Assembly: GCA_017509605.1 (NCBI GenBank)
Contig: JAFWPH010000007.1
Span: 62,001-126,000, forward strand
Source: Bacteroidaceae bacterium
Lineage (GTDB): Bacteria; Bacteroidota; Bacteroidia; Bacteroidales; Bacteroidaceae
Direction: 5' to 3'
DNA: 64,000 nt
Both the position numbers and the translations under genes were made by a program. Of the stretch, positions 45,412 to 53,699 are shown piece after piece. The notes beneath the pieces are model-generated. The model was not told where the DNA came from and did no database searches. It saw only the letters and a list, made by a program, of their open reading frames with translations. Position 1 is the stretch's first letter. Each line of letters opens with the position of its first letter.

Positions 45412-45456
45412 TTTCGCAAAAAAAAATTAAAAAAAAGATTTAGGTGGATGAACATT

Positions 45457-45486
45457 TTGCAAAACAAATAACAAGGTGTAAATTTG
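45457..45486 (+). promoter_or_regulatory. Promoter of the UpxY-like gene
   Basis: TTG 45457-45459, 19-base gap, TAAATTTG 45479-45486. Transcription would begin about 45492, at or next to the ATG, so the mRNA would be leaderless or nearly so. Confidence 0.65.
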
Positions 45487-45491
45487 CAAAT

Positions 45492-46100
45492 ATGGAAACA
45501 TTGAACAAACAACAGATCGAGGAGCAAAGCCAGACAGCGGAGGAACAGCGACTGCAGTTAGAGCAACTGCTGGAAGAGAAAAAAGCTGTCCGCTGGTATG
45601 TGATGCGCGCATACAAATGTGAGGCGAAGGCGGAAAGTCTGCTTTCCAACATCCCTGGACTGGAGTTCTACATGCCCAAACGAGAAGTGCTAAGAACATA
45701 CCACGGAAAGAAACAAGTGGTGAAGGTGCCTGTCATCGCAAGTCTCTTCTTTGTGCATGGACGACGACTCGACATTCAGCCCGTGAAAGAAAGCTACCCT
45801 TTCATTCAATACGCCATGACAGGACGAGGCGATGACCGCAAGTTCATGACTGTGCCCGACAAACAGATGGAAGACTTCATCCGTGTAGCCGAAAGCGACG
45901 GAGCGAAACGTTTTCTCATGCCCGATGACATCGATTTGACAAAAGGAACAAGGGTGAGAATAGCAAGCGGAGCCCTCATCGGACTCACTGGCACCTTCAT
46001 CAGGGTGAAAGGCAACAGGAAACGCACCGTGGTGGTGATGCTCGACAACCTCCTGGGCGTGTCGGTGGAAATCAGTTCCGACATCATCGAGAGAATCTAA
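45492..46100 (+). CDS. UpxY-like NusG-family transcription antiterminator
   Basis: 202 residues from the ATG at 45492; an ATG at 45444 in frame would place the promoter inside the gene, so 45492 is preferred. After a glutamine/glutamate-rich start (residues 1-33), the NGN domain begins at VRWYVMRAYKCEAKAESLL, with FYMPKREVLRTYHGKK and a KOW-like end (GTRVRIASGALIGLTGTFIR). UpxY/LoaP proteins modify RNA polymerase to read through long operons, typically capsule loci; none is adjacent. gdhA follows 87 bases downstream without an own promoter that I can find. Confidence 0.85.
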   Translation: METLNKQQIEEQSQTAEEQRLQLEQLLEEKKAVRWYVMRAYKCEAKAESLLSNIPGLEFYMPKREVLRTYHGKKQVVKVPVIASLFFVHGRRLDIQPVKESYPFIQYAMTGRGDDRKFMTVPDKQMEDFIRVAESDGAKRFLMPDDIDLTKGTRVRIASGALIGLTGTFIRVKGNRKRTVVVMLDNLLGVSVEISSDIIERI

Positions 46101-46113
46101 AGGACAACAATAT

Positions 46114-46149
46114 TCCAGAACGTATAGAATACCTATACCATCTGAAACA
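46114..46149. repeat. Nonamer micro-repeat, four degenerate units
   Basis: Four consecutive 9-base units with a loose TxTAGAAxx pattern start 13 bases after the UpxY-like stop codon. Weaker than the other arrays. Confidence 0.4.
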
Positions 46150-46187
46150 TAAAAAACATTCAAACTAACCTAATAAACGACAAGACT

Positions 46188-47525
46188 ATGAAGATTCAGG
46201 AAATCATGGCTCAACTTGAGCGTAAGCATCCGGGCGAAGCTGAATACCTGCAAGCAGTGAAAGAAGTGCTGATTTCGATTGAGGATGTATATAACCAACA
46301 CCCTGAGTTTGAACGTGCCAAAATCATAGAGCGTCTGGTGGAGCCAGAGCGCATCATCACTTTCCGTGTCCCCTGGGTGGACGACAAGGGCGAGGTACAG
46401 GTCAACATCGGATACCGTGTGCAGTTCAACAGCGCCATAGGCCCATACAAGGGAGGACTGAGATTCCATTCATCGGTGAACCTTTCCATTCTGAAATTCC
46501 TCGGATTTGAGCAGACCTTCAAGAACGCGCTCACCACCCTGCCTATGGGCGGTGGAAAGGGAGGAAGCGACTTCAGCATCCGAGGCAAGAGCAACGGAGA
46601 GGTGATGCGTTTCTGTCAGGCTTTCATGAACGAACTGTACCGCTATATCGGACCTGACGAGGATGTGCCTGCAGGCGACATCGGCGTGGGTGCCAGGGAG
46701 ATTGGCTACCTGTTCGGACAGTACAAGAAACTGACCCATCACTGGAACGGAGTACTCACTGGCAAGGGACTGCCCTTCGGAGGTTCCCTGGTGCGCCCTG
46801 AAGCCACCGGGTTCGGCGGACTCTATTTTGTGAACGAAATGCTGCAAACACACGACATTGACATCAAGGGAAAGACTGTCGCCATCAGCGGATTTGGCAA
46901 CGTGGCTTGGGGAGCCGCAACCAAAGCCACACAACTGGGCGCTAAGGTCATCAGCATCAGCGGACCCGATGGTTATATCTACGACCCGGAGGGTGTCAGT
47001 GGCGAGAAAATCGACTACCTGCTCGAACTACGCGCTTCTGGAAACGACGTGTGCCAACCCTACGCCGAAGAATTCCCCGAAGCCAAGTTCATCCCAGATA
47101 AAAGACCTTGGGAACTGAAGTGCGACATCGCCCTGCCTTGCGCCACACAAAACGAACTGAACGGCGACGATGCTCGGCAACTCATTGCCAACGGATGCCT
47201 CTGTGTGGGCGAAATCAGCAACATGGGATGCACTCCCGAGGCTATCGACGCTTTCATCGAAGCCAAGATGCTCTTCGCACCTGGCAAGGCCGTGAATGCG
47301 GGCGGTGTGGCTACCAGTGGACTGGAAATGAGCCAGAACGCTATGCACCTGTCATGGTCGGCGGCAGAAGTCGACCAGAAGCTTCACGGCATCATGCACG
47401 CCATCCACAACCAGTGCGTGGAATACGGACGGCAACCCGATGGCTATGTCAACTATGTCAGGGGAGCCAACATCGCTGGTTTCATGAAGGTGGCTAAGGC
47501 GATGATGGCACAGGGTGTTGTATGA
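46188..47525 (+). CDS. gdhA: Glutamate dehydrogenase, hexameric type
   Basis: Reversible amination of 2-oxoglutarate to glutamate; main ammonia entry in gut anaerobes. 445 residues, the size of the hexameric class. Substrate site PYKGGLRFHSSVNLSILKFL and catalytic lysine region PMGGGKGGSDF; the Rossmann motif ISGFGNVAWGAATKA (GxGNVA); and NAGGVATSGLEMSQNA near the C-terminus. Coenzyme preference (NADP expected for this type) cannot be settled by eye. Follows the UpxY-like gene by 87 bases. Confidence 0.96.
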   Translation: MKIQEIMAQLERKHPGEAEYLQAVKEVLISIEDVYNQHPEFERAKIIERLVEPERIITFRVPWVDDKGEVQVNIGYRVQFNSAIGPYKGGLRFHSSVNLSILKFLGFEQTFKNALTTLPMGGGKGGSDFSIRGKSNGEVMRFCQAFMNELYRYIGPDEDVPAGDIGVGAREIGYLFGQYKKLTHHWNGVLTGKGLPFGGSLVRPEATGFGGLYFVNEMLQTHDIDIKGKTVAISGFGNVAWGAATKATQLGAKVISISGPDGYIYDPEGVSGEKIDYLLELRASGNDVCQPYAEEFPEAKFIPDKRPWELKCDIALPCATQNELNGDDARQLIANGCLCVGEISNMGCTPEAIDAFIEAKMLFAPGKAVNAGGVATSGLEMSQNAMHLSWSAAEVDQKLHGIMHAIHNQCVEYGRQPDGYVNYVRGANIAGFMKVAKAMMAQGVV

Positions 47526-47756
47526 ACTTTCCCAACACACATTGCTCAACTAATCTTCCCCCATAAAACGGGGCAAGTATCCAAATTTAAGGTGGATATT
47601 CAATTCTAAAAGGTAGAATTAACGCCTTTTTAGAAAAAAATGGTCTTTGTTTGTTCTGATTGTTGGATTTAATTCGTATTTTTGCATATTATATTTACAA
47701 AGATTTGACAGGCTTTAACTAATTTATTTATTCTAACAACTAATTAATTTTTGCAC
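47526..47756. other. Intergenic region with hairpin and promoter
   Basis: 231 bases. An imperfect hairpin (TTCTAAAAGG at 47604-47613 with CCTTTTTAGAA at 47625-47635, one bulged T) may end gdhA transcription. A -7 box TATTTTTG lies at 47677-47684, and the rest is an A/T-rich leader. Confidence 0.45.
47677..47684 (+). promoter_or_regulatory. -7 box for the 47757 gene
   Basis: TATTTTTG exact to consensus; nearest TTGs are at 47663 and 47651 (gaps of 11 and 23), so the -33 is poor. Leader about 66 bases. Confidence 0.45.
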
Positions 47757-50700
47757 ATGAAAAGAATTTTCACTTTCGCTTTGGCCGCGATGGCCATGAT
47801 GGGTGTGCAGAAAGCATCGGCGCAGACGGAGTACAAGATCCTATCCGATCTCACTTCCAAAATCCAGAACGCCGACTTCACTGCTGACCCACCAACTACA
47901 GTGACAATCCGCACCTACGACTACGACATGCCCGACCAACTCGGAGCTGGCGCAGGCGGTACTGACCTCTTCGGACAGCAGGCCATCACAGGATGGACCG
48001 CTGCAAATCCTACTGACAACATCTATATGGTCAAAGACGCTCGCACAGACGGTGCCAATGCACGTGCTGCCGGTATCTTCGACTATATCGACGACGAATC
48101 CACTGAGACTTCTTTCCCCGGCCTTGGTGGCGCTTACTACGCACCTTACATTGAGGAAGGCTTCACTGGACCAGGCCTTGGTATAGTGGCTGTTTGGGGT
48201 GCAGGTATCACCTACTCTCAAGATGTTGAACTTCCTGCTGGCGGCTACATGCTGTTGGTGCAGCTTCAGAACACCGCTGGCGCTTCAGCAGTGATTGAGA
48301 GCTACAACGGATTCGTTGAAAGCAACGGTGCAAAACATGAGTCCAATTTGCTTCAATACCCGACCAGCGTTTGGATTACTGACACCATTACATTCCTGCT
48401 CAAGGAACCTGCTAGTGGTAAAGTGACCCTTGGCTACAAATCTGGCAACTGGGGCTCTGGTTCAGCTCCACACCTTTTCATCGACAACGTGAAACTCTAC
48501 AGCATCGACCCCACTCCTCTGCAAGACGCTGAAGTTGTGGCTGCCAAGGAAGAACTCCTCGCTGTCATCAATGAAGGACGTGACCTCGGTGTGGACGTGA
48601 GCGCAGCATTGGCTGTTTATAACAACCCAGGCGCAACAGTGGAGCAGGTGAAGAAGGCCATTGAAGACCAGAAGGCAGCAAATGCCGCTGGTACAACCGA
48701 CTTCTCACCATTCTTCATCACCAACCCGCACTTCTCACTCGACGATCCTATCACAGATGGTATCACCACTTACGACTACGACATGGAGGATCCCAACGGT
48801 TCCAACGGACGAAAAGTGGAGCACTACGGTATGCAGCCCGTGCAGGGATGGGAAGCCAGCAATATGAACGAGAACGCACGCGCCAGCGGTGTGTTCGCTA
48901 TTGGTAGCGACGCATGGCTCGGTGGCGGTGCCTTTACACCTCCAACATCCATGTCCGACGGTTCGACCGAAGGCAACCTCCTCGGTTTCGTAAGCGTTTG
49001 GACCGCTACTTCGCAATACACCCAGCAGGTAACCATTCCTGACGGAACCTACACCTTGACTATTTCTTATTACAATGGTGGTGGTACAGGAGCTATTGCC
49101 AAGAACCTCATGGGATTCGTCACCAATGACGGTTTCGAGTATCTCTGCCAGGAAACCACATTCAAGGTGAACAGTTGGGAAACAATGACAGTGAAGTTCA
49201 CACTCGACGAGCCTACTTCTGGTTACTTCTCAGTGGGTTATGAGGCTACAAACTCTGGATCAGCCGCTATGCCTCACCTCTTCATCGACGGTATCTCGCT
49301 CCGCTACGTGGGTACAGGCGTTGACTTCGACCCATCCCTCATCGCTCTTGAAGCAGCCGTTTCTTCTGCAACAAATTCACTTGACGAGTATTTCCAGCAG
49401 AGCTTGAAAGACGAACTGCGCGAAGTCGTTTCAGCCGGCGCTGCTCTCGTAAGCTCACAGAGCAAAGACGCTGACGCCAACAAGGAAGCCGCCGACGCCA
49501 TCAACAACCTCCTTGGCGAGGCTAAGGCTTCTATCAAGGCTTACAACGCATTGCAGGAATTCTATGACGGAGAACTGCAAGAGCTCATCGAGCAGTACGA
49601 GGAAGACCTTCCTGGTTACTACGAGCGTTTGAACGACCTCAACGACCAGATTATGGAACAGTTGAACGACGAGCCAACATGGTCAGCAGAGGAAATCAAC
49701 GAAGTTCTCGGTTCTGTTAACGCCATGTATAAGGAAGAGGTTCAGAAAGCTTGGGACGAGGCAATCGCTTCTGGCAAACCATTGAAGAAAGACCTCGACA
49801 TCTCAGTGCTCTTCGAGCAACTCGCTTACACTTACAGCTCTACTGCTCAGTCGAACACCAACGTGCCTGACAAGGAGTGGAAATATGGTGACGCCAACAA
49901 CTTCAAGACCCAGTATGGTACAGCCGAGGTATGGAATCAGACTCCATTCGAGGTTTCCCGCACCATCTCCGACCTGCCAGCCGGTAAGTACACCGTCACT
50001 ACAAGAGCTTACTACCGCACAGCATCCAATACTGTCAACTACGAAAGCTACGACCCAAGCAATGAACTCGCCTTCGTATTTGCCGGTCACAACAAGACCG
50101 CTCTGACCAATGTAGTCGAGATTGCCAATCCAAGTGCAGATGCATTCGTAGGCAATGCGAATATCGGTACAGAAGAAGAACCTCTCTACGTGCCCAACAA
50201 CCAGCAGGCTGCACACGATGTATTCGAGAATGACGCATACGCTGACAAACTCGAGAAGTCTGTTTCAACAGTGGTTGCTACAGACGGCGGCGACCTCACC
50301 TTCGGTGTGAAAGCCGACCAGATGGAGGGCGACTGCTGGGTGGTTTGGTACACCTTCTCTATCACTTACAACGCACTTGAGGATGACTTGCTGAACAATG
50401 AAATCACCGCTTTGATCGAGGAAGCCAACAATGCTATCGACGAGGGTGCAGGAAATGTAATCGCCGCACAGGACGGACTGAGCAGCGCAAGCGACAAGGG
50501 TGAGAAAGCACTTGGTGGCAGCACAGCTGACAAGGTGGCCGCTGTAACCGCACTCACCGACGCCATTGACTACGCCGGAGAAAGCGTGAAACTCGCAGAA
50601 CAACTCGACGAGGTGTTCAACGACTACCTCAACAAGATGACCGAGAGCGACATCTCTTCTTCCGACGAAACACTGACCAACCTCATCGACGCTGTTAGCG

Positions 50701-51491
50701 ACGGCATGAACGACGGCTTCAAAGACAACCCAACAGTACAAGGTTACATCGACCAGTTCCCCAAGGCTTGGGCTGCTTACGTGCTTGGACAGGACGGCTT
50801 CGCTGACGCCACTGGAGACACTCCTGTTGACATCACCGGCATCATCATCAACGCTGCATTCGACATGCAGAACGCCAACTACTGGACGATCGCCACTGAC
50901 TCTATTGATGACCGCATCGGACAGAACCAGGGCTACCAGAACAACAATGAGTACACCAGCGAGGATGGGCAGATTGTTGTCAGCCAGTTCATAGAGGCTT
51001 GGAGACCTAACGGAGAAACACTCCACAACGGTAACGTAGGACAAACTCTCAACGTGACGCTGCCAGCAGGTTACTACACACTCGAGGCTGACGCTTACGC
51101 AACCAACCAGAAGGCAATTCCTGAGGAAGGTATTCAGGGTGCTTACCTGATGGCCAACAACAACGGCAACTACTACCTCACTCCGATAGGCATCGCAGTG
51201 ACAGGAGCTGCACCAGAGCACTTCACTGTTGACTTCTACTCCGACGGAGTGAACCCGACTACCGTAGGTCTGCGCGTCGAGGACACCAACGCTTCATGGA
51301 TCGTAGCCGACAACTTCCAACTGAAGTACATCGGTACTGAGGCTCCTGTTGGCATCAAGGACATCGAGACCGCTGAGACCACTGTTGACCTGAAGAACGC
51401 CAAGAACATCTACAGCATCACAGGCCAGCGTCTGAACCAAGTTCAGAAGGGCATCAACATCGTTGATGGCAAGAAGGTGCTCATCAAGTAA
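47757..51491 (+). CDS. Large secreted multi-module protein, T9SS-type C-terminus
   Basis: 1244 residues from ATG at 47757 (a TTG lies two codons earlier). Signal peptide RIFTFALAAMAMMGVQKASA. Two homologous beta modules, about residues 30-245 and 320-515, share TYDYDM, GxNARAxGxF, and PHLFIDxxxL blocks. A helical stretch (about 520-695) follows, then two more beta modules with AGKYTVTTRAYYR and AGYYTLEADAYAT, divided by another helical region. The C-terminus reads YSITGQRLNQVQKGINIVDG, then KKVLIK, matching the sorting motif of the other two secreted proteins here. The modules resemble carbohydrate-binding folds, but no catalytic domain is visible. A surface adhesin or glycan-binding role is inferred. 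Confidence 0.8.
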   Translation: MKRIFTFALAAMAMMGVQKASAQTEYKILSDLTSKIQNADFTADPPTTVTIRTYDYDMPDQLGAGAGGTDLFGQQAITGWTAANPTDNIYMVKDARTDGANARAAGIFDYIDDESTETSFPGLGGAYYAPYIEEGFTGPGLGIVAVWGAGITYSQDVELPAGGYMLLVQLQNTAGASAVIESYNGFVESNGAKHESNLLQYPTSVWITDTITFLLKEPASGKVTLGYKSGNWGSGSAPHLFIDNVKLYSIDPTPLQDAEVVAAKEELLAVINEGRDLGVDVSAALAVYNNPGATVEQVKKAIEDQKAANAAGTTDFSPFFITNPHFSLDDPITDGITTYDYDMEDPNGSNGRKVEHYGMQPVQGWEASNMNENARASGVFAIGSDAWLGGGAFTPPTSMSDGSTEGNLLGFVSVWTATSQYTQQVTIPDGTYTLTISYYNGGGTGAIAKNLMGFVTNDGFEYLCQETTFKVNSWETMTVKFTLDEPTSGYFSVGYEATNSGSAAMPHLFIDGISLRYVGTGVDFDPSLIALEAAVSSATNSLDEYFQQSLKDELREVVSAGAALVSSQSKDADANKEAADAINNLLGEAKASIKAYNALQEFYDGELQELIEQYEEDLPGYYERLNDLNDQIMEQLNDEPTWSAEEINEVLGSVNAMYKEEVQKAWDEAIASGKPLKKDLDISVLFEQLAYTYSSTAQSNTNVPDKEWKYGDANNFKTQYGTAEVWNQTPFEVSRTISDLPAGKYTVTTRAYYRTASNTVNYESYDPSNELAFVFAGHNKTALTNVVEIANPSADAFVGNANIGTEEEPLYVPNNQQAAHDVFENDAYADKLEKSVSTVVATDGGDLTFGVKADQMEGDCWVVWYTFSITYNALEDDLLNNEITALIEEANNAIDEGAGNVIAAQDGLSSASDKGEKALGGSTADKVAAVTALTDAIDYAGESVKLAEQLDEVFNDYLNKMTESDISSSDETLTNLIDAVSDGMNDGFKDNPTVQGYIDQFPKAWAAYVLGQDGFADATGDTPVDITGIIINAAFDMQNANYWTIATDSIDDRIGQNQGYQNNNEYTSEDGQIVVSQFIEAWRPNGETLHNGNVGQTLNVTLPAGYYTLEADAYATNQKAIPEEGIQGAYLMANNNGNYYLTPIGIAVTGAAPEHFTVDFYSDGVNPTTVGLRVEDTNASWIVADNFQLKYIGTEAPVGIKDIETAETTVDLKNAKNIYSITGQRLNQVQKGINIVDGKKVLIK

Positions 51492-51498
51492 CAAACAG

Positions 51499-51534
51499 TC
51501 TATAGCATCTATATTCTCTATATAGAGCATATAG
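51499..51534. repeat. Nonamer micro-repeat (TCTATANNN), four units
   Basis: Four consecutive 9-base units, three opening with TCTATA, start eight bases after the stop of the 47757 gene and just before its terminator. Confidence 0.5.
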
Positions 51535-51542
51535 AAACCAAT

Positions 51543-51579
51543 AAAAAACCGGCAGGACTTGAATCCTGCCGGTTTTTTT
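51543..51579. terminator. Bidirectional terminator between 47757 gene and phosphatase
   Basis: 15-bp perfect stem (51543-51557 with 51564-51578, core ACCGGCAGGA), 6-base loop, T-run on one side and A-run on the other; serves both convergent genes. Confidence 0.95.
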
Positions 51580-51593
51580 GCTTTCTGTTCGCA

Positions 51594-52877
51594 TCAATCT
51601 TCCTCCCTGTAACTGGCAAGTTTATTACGGAGATATGCCACGACATCTTTCCACCGGTAGTAGGGATAACGGTCGGTGTGGACAGGCAGTGTGGCCTCCT
51701 TCTCATTCAGCAACGCTTTCACAAGCACATCGCCGCTCTTGCCTTTCTTCGGACGGTAATAAACCAACTGAATGTTACAGCCCATAGGGAATATCCGGTA
51801 ATTCACCCACTGTTGGTCCAACTCGTCAAGGTTTTCCACCTGACGGCCGCAGCTGTCGAGCTCCAACAAACATGCCAAAGGCAGCACACAAACCTCATGA
51901 CCAAAACGCAAGGTTGCACCATGACGACCACTGACCAGAATGGTGTCAGCCGTGTCGAGCATGTTCTTCAACAGATTGTACTGGCAGAAAGGAACGATAG
52001 TCTTCGACAATGGCGAAGCGGCATAGTTGATGTACCACTCAATGTTCTTGGTCTTCCACAAGTCGTACAGTTCGTCCTCGGTGAACAGGTCGTAGAAAGA
52101 AATGTCTGTATCATGGCTCTGCATGTTGCTGCATACCTCAAACATACGCCGCATGAAAGTCTTGGCATGCGATTCCTTCTCGAAGTATTGCACACCTTTC
52201 TTAAACAACAAACCGCAGAAACGCTCTGGTTGGGTGAACTTGTCACGGTAAGCAGCCTTGACGTCATCGCCTACCCAACGGATGTCGTGCATATACTTGC
52301 TGTCCTCTTGATTCAGATAGTACTGGAATGCTTCACTTACATCATTATGAATCTTGATGTCGGGGTTGAACGCCGTGATTTCCTCGCATTCGGCCTCCAT
52401 ACTCAGAATACATCGAATCACGACTGTGGAACGTGCGTCAACTTCGGCTTTTCCCCTGAACACCTCAGGAAAGCGCTCTGTCATACGCTTTCCTATCCCA
52501 TGATGCTGGCGCTCGCCAACGGTGGTCAGGTCGCCAAGACGATTAATCGTTGTAGGATAAAAACGTTCGAAACGCTGCAACACATCCTCTCCCAACGCTG
52601 TGAGTTCACCTGCCTCATGGGCTTCACGTAATGTAGCAAGAGGCCGCTTGTAATCGTTCTCTCCAATGAGCCAACGTGAACCATGACGACCATAATGGTT
52701 AATGTAGAATGGTTCATAACCTTTGGGAGCAGGTGTAAGCTTTTTTGTTGGAGTCTCATAAGCCAGGTAGTTGCTGCCTGAACGCTCTTTCTTCGCATGG
52801 ATTTCCTCACGGGCCGTTTGTGCGAATGCCGCTGATGCTGTTGCCAACACAAGGGCGGTTAAAAATGTTCTTCTCAT
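51594..52877 (-). CDS. Histidine phosphatase, MINPP/phytase-like
   Basis: 427 residues, signal peptide LTALVLATASAAFAQ. The histidine acid phosphatase motif is HYGRHGSRW near residue 60; the second half has VSGRHGATLRFGHEVCVLPL, where the His-Glu pair is the likely proton donor. This arrangement fits multiple inositol polyphosphate phosphatase (MINPP) rather than the His-Asp acid phosphatases. It would release phosphate from inositol phosphates in the periplasm. Ends with KLASYREED. Own -7 box 56 bases upstream; convergent with the secreted protein gene. Confidence 0.8.
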   Translation of the reverse strand: MRRTFLTALVLATASAAFAQTAREEIHAKKERSGSNYLAYETPTKKLTPAPKGYEPFYINHYGRHGSRWLIGENDYKRPLATLREAHEAGELTALGEDVLQRFERFYPTTINRLGDLTTVGERQHHGIGKRMTERFPEVFRGKAEVDARSTVVIRCILSMEAECEEITAFNPDIKIHNDVSEAFQYYLNQEDSKYMHDIRWVGDDVKAAYRDKFTQPERFCGLLFKKGVQYFEKESHAKTFMRRMFEVCSNMQSHDTDISFYDLFTEDELYDLWKTKNIEWYINYAASPLSKTIVPFCQYNLLKNMLDTADTILVSGRHGATLRFGHEVCVLPLACLLELDSCGRQVENLDELDQQWVNYRIFPMGCNIQLVYYRPKKGKSGDVLVKALLNEKEATLPVHTDRYPYYRWKDVVAYLRNKLASYREED

Positions 52878-52933
52878 GAATATATAAATAAATTGGTTTT
52901 CTTAATCTCGATGAAAATGGAGGTAGTATTTGG

Positions 52934-52941
52934 CAAAGTTA
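52934..52941 (-). promoter_or_regulatory. -7 box for the phosphatase gene
   Basis: Minus strand TAACTTTG, exact, with about a 50-base leader. No -33 TTG seen. Confidence 0.45.
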
Positions 52942-53017
52942 ACCATATTTTCTCAGATTCTATTCTTTAAATAAATTAAAAAAACTATTGTTTTGATGAA
53001 TATTGGAAAAAACTATT

Positions 53018-53047
53018 TTGGTTTTGAAAGTTTTCTTTGTAATTTTG
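53018..53047 (+). promoter_or_regulatory. Promoter of the RND efflux operon
   Basis: TTG 53018-53020, 19-base gap, TAATTTTG 53040-53047. Transcription starts near 53054, leaving a leader of about 16 bases before the ATG at 53070. The region is A/T-rich; no clear palindromic operator was found. Confidence 0.65.
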
Positions 53048-53069
53048 CAGAACTTTTTCAAATTTGAAA

Positions 53070-53681
53070 ATGGCCAAGGAACAAAAAGACAACTCCAACC
53101 AGAAGAGGTACATCGCTCAATTCGCCTACAACGAATTTAAGAGAAAGGGAATCAAGGCTGTCAAGATGGATGATCTTGCCTCAAGTCTTGGTATCTCCAA
53201 ACGCACCATCTATGAATTGTTCGAAGACAAAGAGTCTCTATTAGTGGAAGGACTGAAAAACGACCTTGAACAAAACAAGAGGTATTACAATGAACTCATC
53301 AACGAAAGCGATTCGTTTTTCGACTCTTTCCTGAAATGGCTCAGTGTCAACATCAACCAAATCCGAGGCATCAACTGCAACTTTCTGATAGATCTCACAC
53401 ATTACCAGAAAGTGCAGGATTATTTCAACCAGCAAAAAGACATCCGGCATCAGGAAAGCAAATTATTAATGGAAAGAGGTATCAGCGAGGGAGTGTTCAG
53501 AAACGACATCGACTACGATATCCTTATCAAGGTCCAAGAATTGCTGAAACAAGAAATGATTAACCGGAGTTTAGTCAATGAATCGAATTTAGACACCTAT
53601 TTCAAATCCGTACAACTCGTCATCCTACGAGGTGTATGCACTGATAAGGGCCTGCAGATTCTCAACAAATACGAATTCTAA
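53070..53681 (+). CDS. TetR-family repressor
   Basis: 203 residues from the ATG at 53070 (a TTG two codons earlier is also open). N-terminal HTH of TetR type: GIKAVKMDDLASSLGISKRT, then IYELFEDKESLL. The C-terminal ligand domain is not diagnostic. First gene of the efflux operon, 18 bases before the TolC-like start, so it likely represses its own operon and responds to a pump substrate. Confidence 0.9.
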   Translation: MAKEQKDNSNQKRYIAQFAYNEFKRKGIKAVKMDDLASSLGISKRTIYELFEDKESLLVEGLKNDLEQNKRYYNELINESDSFFDSFLKWLSVNINQIRGINCNFLIDLTHYQKVQDYFNQQKDIRHQESKLLMERGISEGVFRNDIDYDILIKVQELLKQEMINRSLVNESNLDTYFKSVQLVILRGVCTDKGLQILNKYEF

Positions 53682-53699
53682 CATAATCCAATAAATAAG

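Larger units (their letters stand above)
44888..45491. other. Long leader of the AAA+ gene and divergent promoter region
   Basis: 604 bases with no gene of clear merit. From about 45373 leftward it is the transcribed leader of the AAA+ gene. A 69-72 codon reading on the minus strand (45122-45340) exists but starts at TTG and lacks support. The right end carries both promoters. Confidence 0.55.
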
